Part shown: positions 16,043 through 23,631 of the stretch, piece by piece | Layout of the letters: each line of letters opens with the position of its first letter | Numbering within the stretch: position 1 is the first letter of the stretch | DNA from: Kineosporiaceae bacterium | Lineage (GTDB): Bacteria; Actinomycetota; Actinomycetes; Actinomycetales; Angustibacteraceae | Direction of reading: 5' to 3' | DNA length: 28,138 nucleotides | Assembly: GCA_027345905.1 (NCBI GenBank) | Contig: DAIETC010000040.1 | Location: 1-28,138 of the forward strand | Made by a program: the position numbers and the translations under genes | Notes under the pieces: generated by a model | Told to the model about the DNA's origin: nothing | Seen by the model: the letters and a program-made list of their open reading frames with translations, nothing else | The model's database searches: none

Positions 16043-16549
16043 ATGAGCAAAGACGACTCTGGCGAGAGCTATGACATCGAGGGCGCCGGCACCTACAGCG
16101 TGGACGACGAAGACCAGCTGCAACGCGACGACACCCTGGTCGACCGCGGTGTCGACGACGTGCTGGACGAGGGCTACTCCCCGCCGGATCGTCCGCCGGC
16201 CGCAGCCGCGTTCGGCACCACGGCCGCCGAGCAGGCTCAAGGTGAGACGCTCGCGATGCGGATGGCCCAAGAAGAACCCGACCCGAACCTGGCCTTCGAC
16301 GACCCGCTGGCTGAGCCAATTGGCGGGGCGGACCAGGACGAGACGGACCAGGGGGACGACGCAGACGCCGACGAGTTCCTGGACGGGCGCGAGGTGGGCG
16401 ACGAGCGGGCCGGGCGGCTGGTCGCGCCGGATGAAGGGGCGCACGAAGACACCGAGAAGGACCTCGTGGCCGGTGATGTCGGGATCGACTCAGGTGCGGC
16501 CAGCGCCGAAGAGGCGGCCATGCACGTGATCGACGAGGAGGACGTCTAG
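16043..16549 (+). CDS. DUF5709 domain-containing acidic protein
   Basis: Protein of 168 aa, very acidic and predicted to be largely disordered: SKDDSGESYDIEG at the start, VDRGVDDVLDEGYSPPDRP in the middle, and repeated Asp/Glu/Gly up to HVIDEEDV. The phrase LDEGYSPPDRP and the block GETLAMRMAQEEPD are typical of DUF5709 proteins, common in actinobacteria and of unknown role. The frame is open upstream, but those residues overlap the DUF72 start; the ATG at 16043 fits the family start. Confidence 0.9.
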   Translation: MSKDDSGESYDIEGAGTYSVDDEDQLQRDDTLVDRGVDDVLDEGYSPPDRPPAAAAFGTTAAEQAQGETLAMRMAQEEPDPNLAFDDPLAEPIGGADQDETDQGDDADADEFLDGREVGDERAGRLVAPDEGAHEDTEKDLVAGDVGIDSGAASAEEAAMHVIDEEDV

Positions 16550-16638
16550 CGCAGGCCAGCTGCGGCTGCCGGCGTCACTGGAATCTCGTGGGGGCAATGG
16601 TTGTTGGCCTCGCCGGCAGGAGCATGCCGCGCCAGCCG

Positions 16639-16704
16639 ACGTACAGACGGCCAGCCGGCATATTGACCGCGGTGACGTATAGACGGCGCTGACGTATAGA
16701 CGGC
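16639..16704 (+). promoter_or_regulatory. Three direct repeats GACGTAYAGACGGC upstream of the MFS gene
   Basis: Copies lie at 16639-16652 (GACGTACAGACGGC), 16674-16687 and 16691-16704 (both GACGTATAGACGGC). The last two are 17 bp apart start to start, the first 35 bp before the second. They end 22 bp before the preferred MFS start and are good candidates for regulator sites; no regulator gene is adjacent. Confidence 0.55.
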
Positions 16705-16726
16705 GGTGACCAAGTCGAGAGGCGAG

Positions 16727-18259
16727 ATGACGAGCATCAAAGCGCAAACGTCGAGCAGCACGGCGGACACTGGTCTGGGCTTTCGCTCCGAGCGGGGGCC
16801 GGTACTCATCGCCCTGATGCTGTCCATGGCGCTGGTCGCCCTCGACAGCACGATCATGGCGACGGCGGTGCCCTCCGTGGTCAAGGACCTCGGAGGCTTC
16901 TCCAGCTTCCCGTGGCTGTTCTCGGTGTACCTGCTGGCGCAGGCCGTATCGGTGCCGATCTACGGAAAGCTCGCGGACATGGTGGGGCGCAAGCCGGTCA
17001 TCCTGGTCGGCGTCGGGCTCTTCCTGCTCGGTTCGGTGCTGTGCGGTCTGGCCTGGAGCCTGCCCGCGCTGATCCTCTTCCGGGCGGTGCAGGGTCTGGG
17101 TGCCGGCGCCGTCCTACCGATCGCGATGACCATCGTGGGCGACCTGTACTCGGTGCAGGAGCGCGCGCGGGTCCAGGGCTATCTCGCCAGCGTGTGGGCG
17201 GCATCCTCTGTGGTCGGTCCCGCACTGGGCGGGGTGTTCTCCCAGTACGCCAGCTGGCGCTGGATCTTCTTCGTCAACGTGCCGGTTGGGGCCTTGGCGG
17301 TATGGATGCTCGTGCGCCGATTCAACGAGACGGTGACGCGACGCCGGCACGAGATCGACTACACCGGTGCGGGGCTGCTGGCCGCCGGCTGCACCCTGGT
17401 GATCCTTGCCCTGCTCGAGGGCGGTCAGGCGTGGGCCTGGAGGTCGGTGCCCGGGCTCGCTGTGCCGCTGGCCGGACTGGCGCTGCTGGTCCTGTTCGGG
17501 TTCGTCGAGCGCCGGGCGGCAGAGCCCGTCCTACCCACCTGGTTGCTGCAACGACGTGTGCTGGCCGGTAGCAGCGCCGTCGGGCTCGGTGTCGGCGCCA
17601 TCCTCATCGGCCTGAGCTCCTACGTGCCGACCTACGTCCAGGGAGTACTCGGCACCGGACCGCTGGTCGCCGGGTTCGCGGTCGCCGCTCTGACCATCGG
17701 CTGGCCCCTTGCTGCCTCGCTGGCCGGACGGGTCTACCTACGGATCGGTTTTCGCGACACCGCGGTGATCGGCGTGTCGGTGGTCATCCTCGGGGCCGGG
17801 GGGATGCTCTGGCTGGGCGAACGTTCGCCCGTCTGGCAGGTGGCAGCCGCTTGCTTCGTCATCGGGGTGGGGATGGGGCTGAGCGCGGTCCCGACGCTGG
17901 TGGCGGCGCAGTCCGCCGTCGGGTGGCAGGAGCGCGGGGTGGTCACCGCCACCAACATGTTCAGCCGCTCGATCGGCAGCGCGCTGGGCGTGGCCATTTT
18001 CGGCGCGATCGCCAACGCCACCCTGAGCGCCCAGCTGGCCAAGGCTCCGGCGAGCGCGCGTGCCGGCTTGCCACAGGGTGCCGACGCGGCGGCGTCCGTC
18101 CTCGGCCATGGCCAGGGGCACAGCCCGGCGGTGATCTCACTGGTGCGTGCGGCACTCTCGCAGGCCAGCCATCTGGTGTTCGTCGCCCTGCTGGTCACGG
18201 CCGTCCTGACCGCCGCCGCCCTGATGCTCATGCCGCGGCGCACCGAAACGGTTCAGTGA
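16727..18259 (+). CDS. MFS transporter, DHA2-type multidrug exporter
   Basis: Membrane transporter of 510 aa, about 14 hydrophobic segments, starting with ALMLSMALVALDSTIMATAVPSV. The DHA2 first-helix motif LDSTIMATAVPSV and motif A, GKLADMVGRKPV, are both present. ASWRWIFFVNVPVG is typical of EmrB/QacA-like drug:H+ antiporters. The start is chosen at ATG 16727 behind AGAGGCGAG; a GTG at 16706 is in frame. A His/Gly-rich loop (GHGQGHSP) precedes the last segment. The substrate is unknown. The upstream direct repeats suggest regulated expression. The GGDEF-EAL gene follows 93 bp later. Confidence 0.93.
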   Translation: MTSIKAQTSSSTADTGLGFRSERGPVLIALMLSMALVALDSTIMATAVPSVVKDLGGFSSFPWLFSVYLLAQAVSVPIYGKLADMVGRKPVILVGVGLFLLGSVLCGLAWSLPALILFRAVQGLGAGAVLPIAMTIVGDLYSVQERARVQGYLASVWAASSVVGPALGGVFSQYASWRWIFFVNVPVGALAVWMLVRRFNETVTRRRHEIDYTGAGLLAAGCTLVILALLEGGQAWAWRSVPGLAVPLAGLALLVLFGFVERRAAEPVLPTWLLQRRVLAGSSAVGLGVGAILIGLSSYVPTYVQGVLGTGPLVAGFAVAALTIGWPLAASLAGRVYLRIGFRDTAVIGVSVVILGAGGMLWLGERSPVWQVAAACFVIGVGMGLSAVPTLVAAQSAVGWQERGVVTATNMFSRSIGSALGVAIFGAIANATLSAQLAKAPASARAGLPQGADAAASVLGHGQGHSPAVISLVRAALSQASHLVFVALLVTAVLTAAALMLMPRRTETVQ

Positions 18260-18352
18260 GCCTGCGAGGGCTCAAGGTGACAGTTCGATCCGTCGATGCT
18301 CGCGGAGGGGCCGGATTGGTCCGGTCCGGCGACACGAACGGAGACGTGGTAC

Positions 18353-20638
18353 GTGCGTCGGCGAGGGATCGTGGCCATGGTGATCGGGGCCATGCTGCTG
18401 AGCGGTTGCCTGGTGGGCTCGTTGTTGACCGTGCGCCAGCAGCAGCGTGCCCAGGCGATGCTGGACGAGCAGCTCGTGCACGTGGCAGCAGAGCGCGCAG
18501 CCGCCGTCGAGGCCTACTTCGAGCGGGCTCGGGCCGTCACTTTGGTGACCAGTCACAACCCGGCGTTCGCGCAGTTCTACCTCGACCGCCGTCCGGCGCT
18601 GGTTAAGCGGCTCGCTCGCACTGCCGCGGTCCAACAGGTCCAGTCGGCCCTGGACTATCTCGAGGTGCTGTATCCGGCCAGCATCGGTGAGGCGTGCTTC
18701 ATCGACCTGTCCGGCACCGAGAACGCTCGCGTGGTCCACGGTCGCGCCGCGCCAGCGGCTGAGCTGTCGACCGACGAACGGAGCAACCCGTTCTTTTGGC
18801 CGACCCTCGCCCAGCCGGTGGGGACCGTCTACCAGGCTCGGCCTTATCGTTCGCCGGACACGGGGGACATGGTCGTGTCCAACTCCACGCTCGTCGCCGG
18901 TGCGAACGGGCGTCCGCTGGCGATCGTGCACTTCGAGGTCACCATGGACAGCTTCCGTCAGTTGCTGATGGCGAGCTCGAGTGCCCGCACCGGCGTCGAC
19001 CTCGTCGAGTCCACAACCGGTGCCGTGGTCAGCGAGGGTGCGAACCAGCCGCATCCCCGCGATGCCAGCGGCGCGAGGGACGTGGTCGTCGACATCGGCG
19101 GCAACGCCCGGGCGACCGGCCTGGCTTGGTCCGGGGGCCAACGCATCGCCTTCCACCGGGTGCACAGCCGTCCCGGAAACGCGAACCGTTGGTACGTGGT
19201 CGCCCACGGCGAGTCGGTGCCTGTTGCGCCCCTTCCCTTGCTCGTCTTGCTGGGCCTGTTCGGCCCGCTCGCCATCTGGCTGATCCTGCTGGCGGTGCAC
19301 TACATGCGCGCCGAACGCCGCAATCTGCAGCAGGCGGCTGTGACTGACGACTTGACCCAGCTGCCGAATCGAACTCACCTGAACCAACGAGTCAGCGCGG
19401 CGCTGCAGGCGATGGGCAACGATCACAAGAGCCGGGTGCTGATGCTCATCGACCTGGACGACTTCAAGGAGGTCAACGACACGCTCGGTCACTCCCGCGG
19501 GGACGAGCTGCTGCGCGAGGTGGCCGAGCGACTACGTGAGACGCTGCGAGCGACGGATACCCTGGTGCGCCTGGGTGGGGACGAGTTCGCGGTCCTGCTG
19601 GACGGACCGGCGGGCGCCGAGGAGGCCGCCCAGGCCGCGGCACGGATCGGCGCCGGACTGCAACGTCCGTTCACTGGCGGCCCCATGCAGCTGCAGGTCA
19701 GAGCCAGTATCGGCACGGCGATCGCCCCGCAGCACGGGACCGACCTGCTCACCTTGCTGCAGCGGGCTGACGTGGCGATGTACCAAGCCAAGCGGGCCGG
19801 CACCGGCCACTGCGTGTACGCCGCCGAGCGGGACACGCACTCGACGCGCAAGCTGGCGCTGGCGGGCTCGCTGCGCGGCGCCATCGAGCGGCGCGAGATC
19901 GTCCCGTTCTTCCAGCCGCTCGTGGATGCCCAGACCGGGGAAGTCGTCGCGGCTGAAGCCCTGGCCCGGTGGGAGCACCCCGAGCTCGGCCTGCTGGGCC
20001 CGACGGAGTTCATCCCACTTGCCGAAGAGACCGGGCTGATCCACGAGCTCACCATGTCGATGTTGGACCAGTCGCTGCGCCAGTGCCGACTCTGGCAGGA
20101 CCGCGGGGAGAACCTGTGCGTGTCGGTCAACTTCTCCGCCACGGACCTGGTCGACCTGGGTGTCTTTGGGCGCGTCACCAAGGCGCTGGCGCAGCATGGG
20201 GTTGCGGCAGCCAAGCTCACCGTCGAGATCACCGAGACGGGGCTGTTCAGCGACCGTAACCGGGCCATGCGGATCATCGGTCAGCTGGCCGCTGCAGGCG
20301 TGCAGGTCGCGCTCGACGATTTCGGCACGGGGTACGCCACGCTGTCGGTACTACGCGAGTACCCGATCGACGTCGTCAAGATCGACCGCTCGTTCGTCCA
20401 TCGGATGCTGAGCGACCCGGCCGACGCCGTGATCGTGCGTGCCACGCTGGACCTCGCCAGCAGTCTGGGCCTGCGCAGCGTCGCCGAGGGCGTGGAAGAC
20501 CAAGAGGTCCTGCTGGGTCTGCGCGCTGCGGGGTGCAGCCTGATCCAGGGGTACTACTACACACCTCCGCTGCCTGCGCAGGAGTTCGACCACTGGCTCG
20601 TCGGCTACCGCGCGCAGCTCACTTCTGCTGCAACCTAA
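18353..20638 (+). CDS. Membrane GGDEF-EAL protein, putative bifunctional c-di-GMP synthase/phosphodiesterase
   Basis: About 761 aa. The start is GTG 18353 behind CGGAGAC; an ATG at 18296 is in frame without a site. TM1 spans about 6-24 and TM2 about 293-318, with an extracytoplasmic sensor domain of about 265 residues between them (perhaps Cache-like). The GGDEF domain has an intact signature (408-412) and an I-site RATD five residues before it, so product inhibition is expected. The EAL domain keeps EALARW (535-540), NFSATDL, VEITET, DDFGTGY, KIDRSF, AEGVED and QGYYY, so the metal and catalytic residues look complete. It makes and degrades c-di-GMP in response to an unknown external signal. 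It lies just before an SDR gene. Confidence 0.93.
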   Translation: MRRRGIVAMVIGAMLLSGCLVGSLLTVRQQQRAQAMLDEQLVHVAAERAAAVEAYFERARAVTLVTSHNPAFAQFYLDRRPALVKRLARTAAVQQVQSALDYLEVLYPASIGEACFIDLSGTENARVVHGRAAPAAELSTDERSNPFFWPTLAQPVGTVYQARPYRSPDTGDMVVSNSTLVAGANGRPLAIVHFEVTMDSFRQLLMASSSARTGVDLVESTTGAVVSEGANQPHPRDASGARDVVVDIGGNARATGLAWSGGQRIAFHRVHSRPGNANRWYVVAHGESVPVAPLPLLVLLGLFGPLAIWLILLAVHYMRAERRNLQQAAVTDDLTQLPNRTHLNQRVSAALQAMGNDHKSRVLMLIDLDDFKEVNDTLGHSRGDELLREVAERLRETLRATDTLVRLGGDEFAVLLDGPAGAEEAAQAAARIGAGLQRPFTGGPMQLQVRASIGTAIAPQHGTDLLTLLQRADVAMYQAKRAGTGHCVYAAERDTHSTRKLALAGSLRGAIERREIVPFFQPLVDAQTGEVVAAEALARWEHPELGLLGPTEFIPLAEETGLIHELTMSMLDQSLRQCRLWQDRGENLCVSVNFSATDLVDLGVFGRVTKALAQHGVAAAKLTVEITETGLFSDRNRAMRIIGQLAAAGVQVALDDFGTGYATLSVLREYPIDVVKIDRSFVHRMLSDPADAVIVRATLDLASSLGLRSVAEGVEDQEVLLGLRAAGCSLIQGYYYTPPLPAQEFDHWLVGYRAQLTSAAT

Positions 20639-20648
20639 GGTGGGCGCC

Positions 20649-21395
20649 ATGTCTCGTCCGATCGCCGTGGTCACCGGCGCCAGCAGTGGGATCGGGGCCG
20701 CCACCGCGCTGCGCCTGGCGGCTGAGGGTTTTGACGTCGTTGCCGCCGCGCGCCGCGGGGAGCGCCTGCAGGAGCTGGCCGAGCAGAGCGCGCACGTGCG
20801 GCCGGTCGTCACCGACGTCACCGATGAGGCGTCGGTCCGCTCGATGGCCGCCGGCCTGGACGACGTCGCCGTGCTGGTCGCCAACGCGGGCGGCGCCTAC
20901 GGTGTCGACCCCGTCGAGGCGGCCGACGTCCAGGACTGGCAGCGCATGTACGACGTCAACGTGCTGGGCGTGCTGCGCTGCGTCCAGGCGTTGCTGCCCG
21001 CGCTGGAGGCCGGCGACGGAGGTCAGATCATCATCACCGGGTCGATCGCGGGGCACCTGGTGTACGAGGGCGGCGGGGGCTACACCGCCGCCAAGCACGC
21101 CGCGTCCGCGCTTGCCCAGACGCTACGGCTGGAGCTGAACGGACGCCCCGTGCGGGTCAGCGAGATCGCTCCCGGCATGGTGCGCACACCGGAGTTCTCG
21201 CTGGTCCGCCTGGGCGGTGACCAGGCCGGCGCGGATGCCGTATATGCCGGGGTGGACGCGCCCTTGACCGCACAGGACGTCGCGGACTGCATCGCCTGGA
21301 CCGCCACGCGTCCCGCCCACGTGAACATCGACCTGCTGGTCGTCAAACCGATCGCCCAGGCCGCTCCCCATAAGGTGCACCGCCGCGCGACCTGA
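20649..21395 (+). CDS. SDR family oxidoreductase
   Basis: Protein of 248 aa. The cofactor motif TGASSGIG is at 9-16, NAGG at 79-82, the catalytic Ser132 in ITGSIAG, and Tyr145-x3-Lys149 in GYTAAKHA. The close resemblance to YdfG-like NADP-dependent 3-hydroxy acid dehydrogenases (SEIAPGMVRTPEFSLVR, INIDLLVVKP-like end) is inference. The start is ATG 20649 behind AAGGTGG, which overlaps the stop of the GGDEF-EAL gene, so the two are probably co-transcribed. The 3' end overlaps the convergent flavin reductase gene by 53 bp. Confidence 0.93.
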   Translation: MSRPIAVVTGASSGIGAATALRLAAEGFDVVAAARRGERLQELAEQSAHVRPVVTDVTDEASVRSMAAGLDDVAVLVANAGGAYGVDPVEAADVQDWQRMYDVNVLGVLRCVQALLPALEAGDGGQIIITGSIAGHLVYEGGGGYTAAKHAASALAQTLRLELNGRPVRVSEIAPGMVRTPEFSLVRLGGDQAGADAVYAGVDAPLTAQDVADCIAWTATRPAHVNIDLLVVKPIAQAAPHKVHRRAT

Positions 21396-22068
21396 CCGGG
21401 CGGTGCAGATCGAAGACTTCGCCCAGGGCGCCCCACTGCGCCCGGCCGAGCCGGGCGGCCGGGTCGAGTAGCCGGACGTCGGGTAGCCCGTCCTCGGCGA
21501 GGAAGCGCCGGTCGACCGACAGGTGCACCACCCGGCCGAACACGACCGTGCTGCGCCCGAAGGTGTGCTCGCCTTCGGCGACGCATTCGATCGCCACGGC
21601 GCACTGTGCGACCCGCGGGACCGCGACGACCGCGCTGTCGTGCGGTGTCAGGCCGGCCATCGCCAGCTCGTCCACCTCGGGTGGAACGCTGGCGCTCGTG
21701 GCGTTGATCTGCTCGGCCAGGCGGCGGTGGGCGAAGTTCACGACGAACTGCCCGGTCGCGCGTACGTTGCGCAGGCTGTCCTTGGTGCCGATCGAGGTGA
21801 ACGAGACGACCGGTGGTTCGGCCGAGGCGACGGTGAAGAACGAGTGGGGGGCGAGGTTCACCACGCCGTCGGCCGACACCGTGCTCACCCAGGCGATCGG
21901 TCGGGGTACGACGATCGCCGTCAACCAGGGGTACGTCGACCCGGCGGCCAGGTCAGCGACGTGCAGGTGCAGACGCTCGTCATCCGCAAGCTCGCCGGCA
22001 GCAGGCGTTGGAGGGTCGAGGACACCAGGCACCCGCGCCACCCTAGGTGGATCCGGTGCCGGGCTCAT
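21343..22068 (-). CDS. Flavin reductase family protein
   Basis: Protein of 241 aa related to the DIM6/NTAB flavin-binding split-barrel family. Marks are the core YPWLTAIVVPRPIAWVSTVS, the segment NLAPHSFFTVASAEPPVVSF with TKDSLRN, and GQFVVNFAHRRLAEQINATS. These proteins bind FMN and either reduce free flavin for partner monooxygenases or act as flavoenzymes. No partner is obvious here. The ATG at 22068 is chosen; a GTG at 22086 is in frame but would overlap the divergent App1 gene. The start codons of the two divergent genes are only 11 bp apart. The last 53 bp are antisense to the 3' end of the SDR gene. Confidence 0.9.
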   Translation of the reverse strand: MSPAPDPPRVARVPGVLDPPTPAAGELADDERLHLHVADLAAGSTYPWLTAIVVPRPIAWVSTVSADGVVNLAPHSFFTVASAEPPVVSFTSIGTKDSLRNVRATGQFVVNFAHRRLAEQINATSASVPPEVDELAMAGLTPHDSAVVAVPRVAQCAVAIECVAEGEHTFGRSTVVFGRVVHLSVDRRFLAEDGLPDVRLLDPAARLGRAQWGALGEVFDLHRPVRSRGGAPYGERPGRSV

Positions 22069-22073
22069 AGGGT
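22068..22073 (+). promoter_or_regulatory. Candidate -10 box TAGGGT for a leaderless App1-type gene
   Basis: TAGGGT fits TANNNT and ends 6 nt before the GTG at 22080. There is no Shine-Dalgarno sequence. The box overlaps the first base of the divergent flavin reductase start codon, so the two 5' ends share this stretch. Confidence 0.45.
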
Positions 22074-22079
22074 GGGGCG

Positions 22080-23180
22080 GTGCCACCTTCGCCGCCGGAC
22101 GTCGTGCTGCACCGGGCCGCGCGCTTGGAGGACGCCCTCAACCGAACGGCCGCCCGGGTGCTGCACCGGCGCGGGTGGCGCCCGCGGGTCATCGCCTACA
22201 CCGGGTATGGCACGCCGCAGTGGGTGCGCGTGCTGGCTCGGGTGCTGCTGGCACCGCCCGGCGTCGCCGACCGCAGCACGGTGGCCATGCGGGGGTGGCG
22301 GCACTTCGTCAGCGCCAAGGTCGGCGGCGTCCCGTTACGGGTGCAGGTGGGCGAGCAGGCGCAGATGGTGGAGAGCGGCCGCGGTGGTTACGTCGACGTC
22401 GTGTTGCCCGCGCAGCTCGCGCCGGGATGGTCGCAGGTCACCGTGACGATCACCGGGGACGGCGACTCCGATGCCGTTCAGGCGCCCGTGCGGATCGTCG
22501 GCCCCGACGAGCGCCTCGGGATCATCAGCGACATCGACGACACCGTGCTGATGACGGCGTTGCCACGTCCGCTGCTCGCGTTCTGGAACACGTTCGTGCG
22601 CCACGAGGAGTCCCGCAAACCGGTGCCTGGCATGGCCGAGCTGTTCCGCACCCTGCGGGCCGCAGACCCGGACGCCTTCGTCGTCTACGTCTCGACCGGC
22701 GCCTGGAACGTCGCGCCGGCCCTGCGCCGCTTCATGCGCCGGCTCGGGTTCCCCGAGGGGCCGCTGCTGCTGACCGACTGGGGGCCGACCCCCGAGGGGT
22801 GGTTCCGCTCCGGTCAGGACCACAAGCGCGCCACCTTGCGTCGGCTCGTCGACGAGTTCCCACAGCTGCGGTGGGTGCTGGTCGGGGACGACGGCCAGCA
22901 CGACCCCGCGCTGTACGACGAGATCGTGTGGGCGCGACCCGGCGACGTGCGGATGGTCGCGGTGCGCCAGCTGGCCGCAGCCGAGCAGGTGCTGACGCAC
23001 GGACTGCCCGTGCCGTTGCCCAGCGCCCGTGAACCCGACGTGCACCAAGGCGACGCGCACCAGGTCGATGTGCAGCGGGCGGGTGACTCGGTGCCGCGGG
23101 TGCGCGGAGCGAACGGCCATGCTTTGCTGGCGGAGCTTCGTCGGATCGGGCTGCTGGACGACGACACGCTGCGCCCCTGA
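22080..23180 (+). CDS. App1-family (DUF2183) phosphatase-like protein
   Basis: Protein of 366 aa. An N-terminal beta-rich region (VIAYTGYGTPQWVRVLARVLL, VPLRVQV) precedes the App1 HAD-like catalytic domain with IISDIDDTVLMT (Asp151 and Asp153, DxDxT). It continues with FVVYVSTGAWNVAPALRRFM, LLLTDWGPTPEGWFRSG, HKRATLRRL and WVLVGDDGQHDPALYDEIV. In yeast App1 is a phosphatidate phosphatase; bacterial members are uncharacterised, so a phospholipid phosphatase activity is family inference. GTG start 6 nt after TAGGGT suggests a leaderless mRNA. A strong hairpin follows its stop. Confidence 0.92.
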   Translation: MPPSPPDVVLHRAARLEDALNRTAARVLHRRGWRPRVIAYTGYGTPQWVRVLARVLLAPPGVADRSTVAMRGWRHFVSAKVGGVPLRVQVGEQAQMVESGRGGYVDVVLPAQLAPGWSQVTVTITGDGDSDAVQAPVRIVGPDERLGIISDIDDTVLMTALPRPLLAFWNTFVRHEESRKPVPGMAELFRTLRAADPDAFVVYVSTGAWNVAPALRRFMRRLGFPEGPLLLTDWGPTPEGWFRSGQDHKRATLRRLVDEFPQLRWVLVGDDGQHDPALYDEIVWARPGDVRMVAVRQLAAAEQVLTHGLPVPLPSAREPDVHQGDAHQVDVQRAGDSVPRVRGANGHALLAELRRIGLLDDDTLRP

Positions 23181-23195
23181 GCGCCACCACACGCA

Positions 23196-23226
23196 CGAAG
23201 GGCCCGTCCGTGGACGGGGCCCTTCG
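23196..23226. terminator. Bidirectional hairpin terminator between App1 and csp genes
   Basis: CGAAGGGCCCGTCC is followed by GT and then the complementary arm to 23226, a 14-bp stem with one bulged base. It sits between the convergent stops at 23180 and 23250, so it can serve both genes. No long T-tract, as usual for actinobacteria. Confidence 0.8.
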
Positions 23227-23249
23227 TCACCGGCGTGCCGGTGGGTAGA

Positions 23250-23453
23250 TCAGATGGGGCGGACGTTCTCGGCCTGGGGGCCCTTGGGGCCCTGCGTCAC
23301 GTCGAACTCGACGCGCTGGTTCTCGTCGAGCGAACGGTAGCCGTCCGTCGCGATGGCCGAGTAGTGCACGAAGACGTCAGCGCCGCCGCCGTCCTGAGCA
23401 ATGAAGCCGAAGCCCTTCTCGGCGTTGAACCACTTGACTGCGCCCTGGGACAT
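23250..23453 (-). CDS. Cold shock protein (CspA family)
   Basis: Protein of 67 aa, a single cold-shock OB-fold domain that binds single-stranded RNA/DNA. RNP1 is KGFGFI, RNP2 is DVFVHY, and the start MSQGAVKWFNAEKGFG is typical. AGGAGG lies 4 nt before the ATG. A leader of up to about 180 bp with three hairpins precedes it, suggesting post-transcriptional control. A bidirectional terminator follows. Confidence 0.97.
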   Translation of the reverse strand: MSQGAVKWFNAEKGFGFIAQDGGGADVFVHYSAIATDGYRSLDENQRVEFDVTQGPKGPQAENVRPI

Positions 23454-23478
23454 GGATCCTCCTGATGTGGTGCGGGAC

Positions 23479-23586
23479 GGACCGGCCGTGTGCCGGTCCG
23501 GGCTGCCGCGGTGTTCGACGTCCCACCGAGGAGGGCCAAAGGCCCCACAACGAGAAGACGTCCACGGACGTTGGTCCGCGGACGTC
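23479..23586 (-). promoter_or_regulatory. Structured 5' leader of the cold shock gene (three hairpins)
   Basis: Three inverted repeats lie between the DMT stop and the csp start. At 23557-23569/23574-23586 the 13-bp arms match at 12 positions around a 4-nt loop. At 23533-23537/23541-23545, GGGCC and GGCCC flank AAA. At 23479-23486/23492-23499, GGACCGGC and GCCGGTCC flank a 5-nt loop, close to the ribosome-binding site. A thermosensing or stability role is inferred from the position and known csp leaders in other bacteria. Confidence 0.55.
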
Positions 23587-23631
23587 GTGACAACGATCGA
23601 GGAACTGCAACTGCAACCGGCGAGAACGCTA

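Noticed and set aside
16663..16700. TTGACC and TATAGA as a promoter for the MFS gene
   Set aside because: The spacings available (9 or 26 bp) do not fit a normal promoter; only the direct repeats are reported.
18272..19492. Open frame of 406 codons on the minus strand
   Set aside because: Antisense to the sensor part of the GGDEF-EAL gene, with no recognisable domain.
19488..19502. CTCCCGCGGGGA, similar to the shared palindrome core
   Set aside because: It lacks the outer arms and is in normal GGDEF coding sequence, so probably chance.
21548..23032. Open frame of 494 codons on the plus strand
   Set aside because: Shadow of the flavin reductase (opposite strand) and of the App1 gene (other frame); mostly Ala/Arg repeats.
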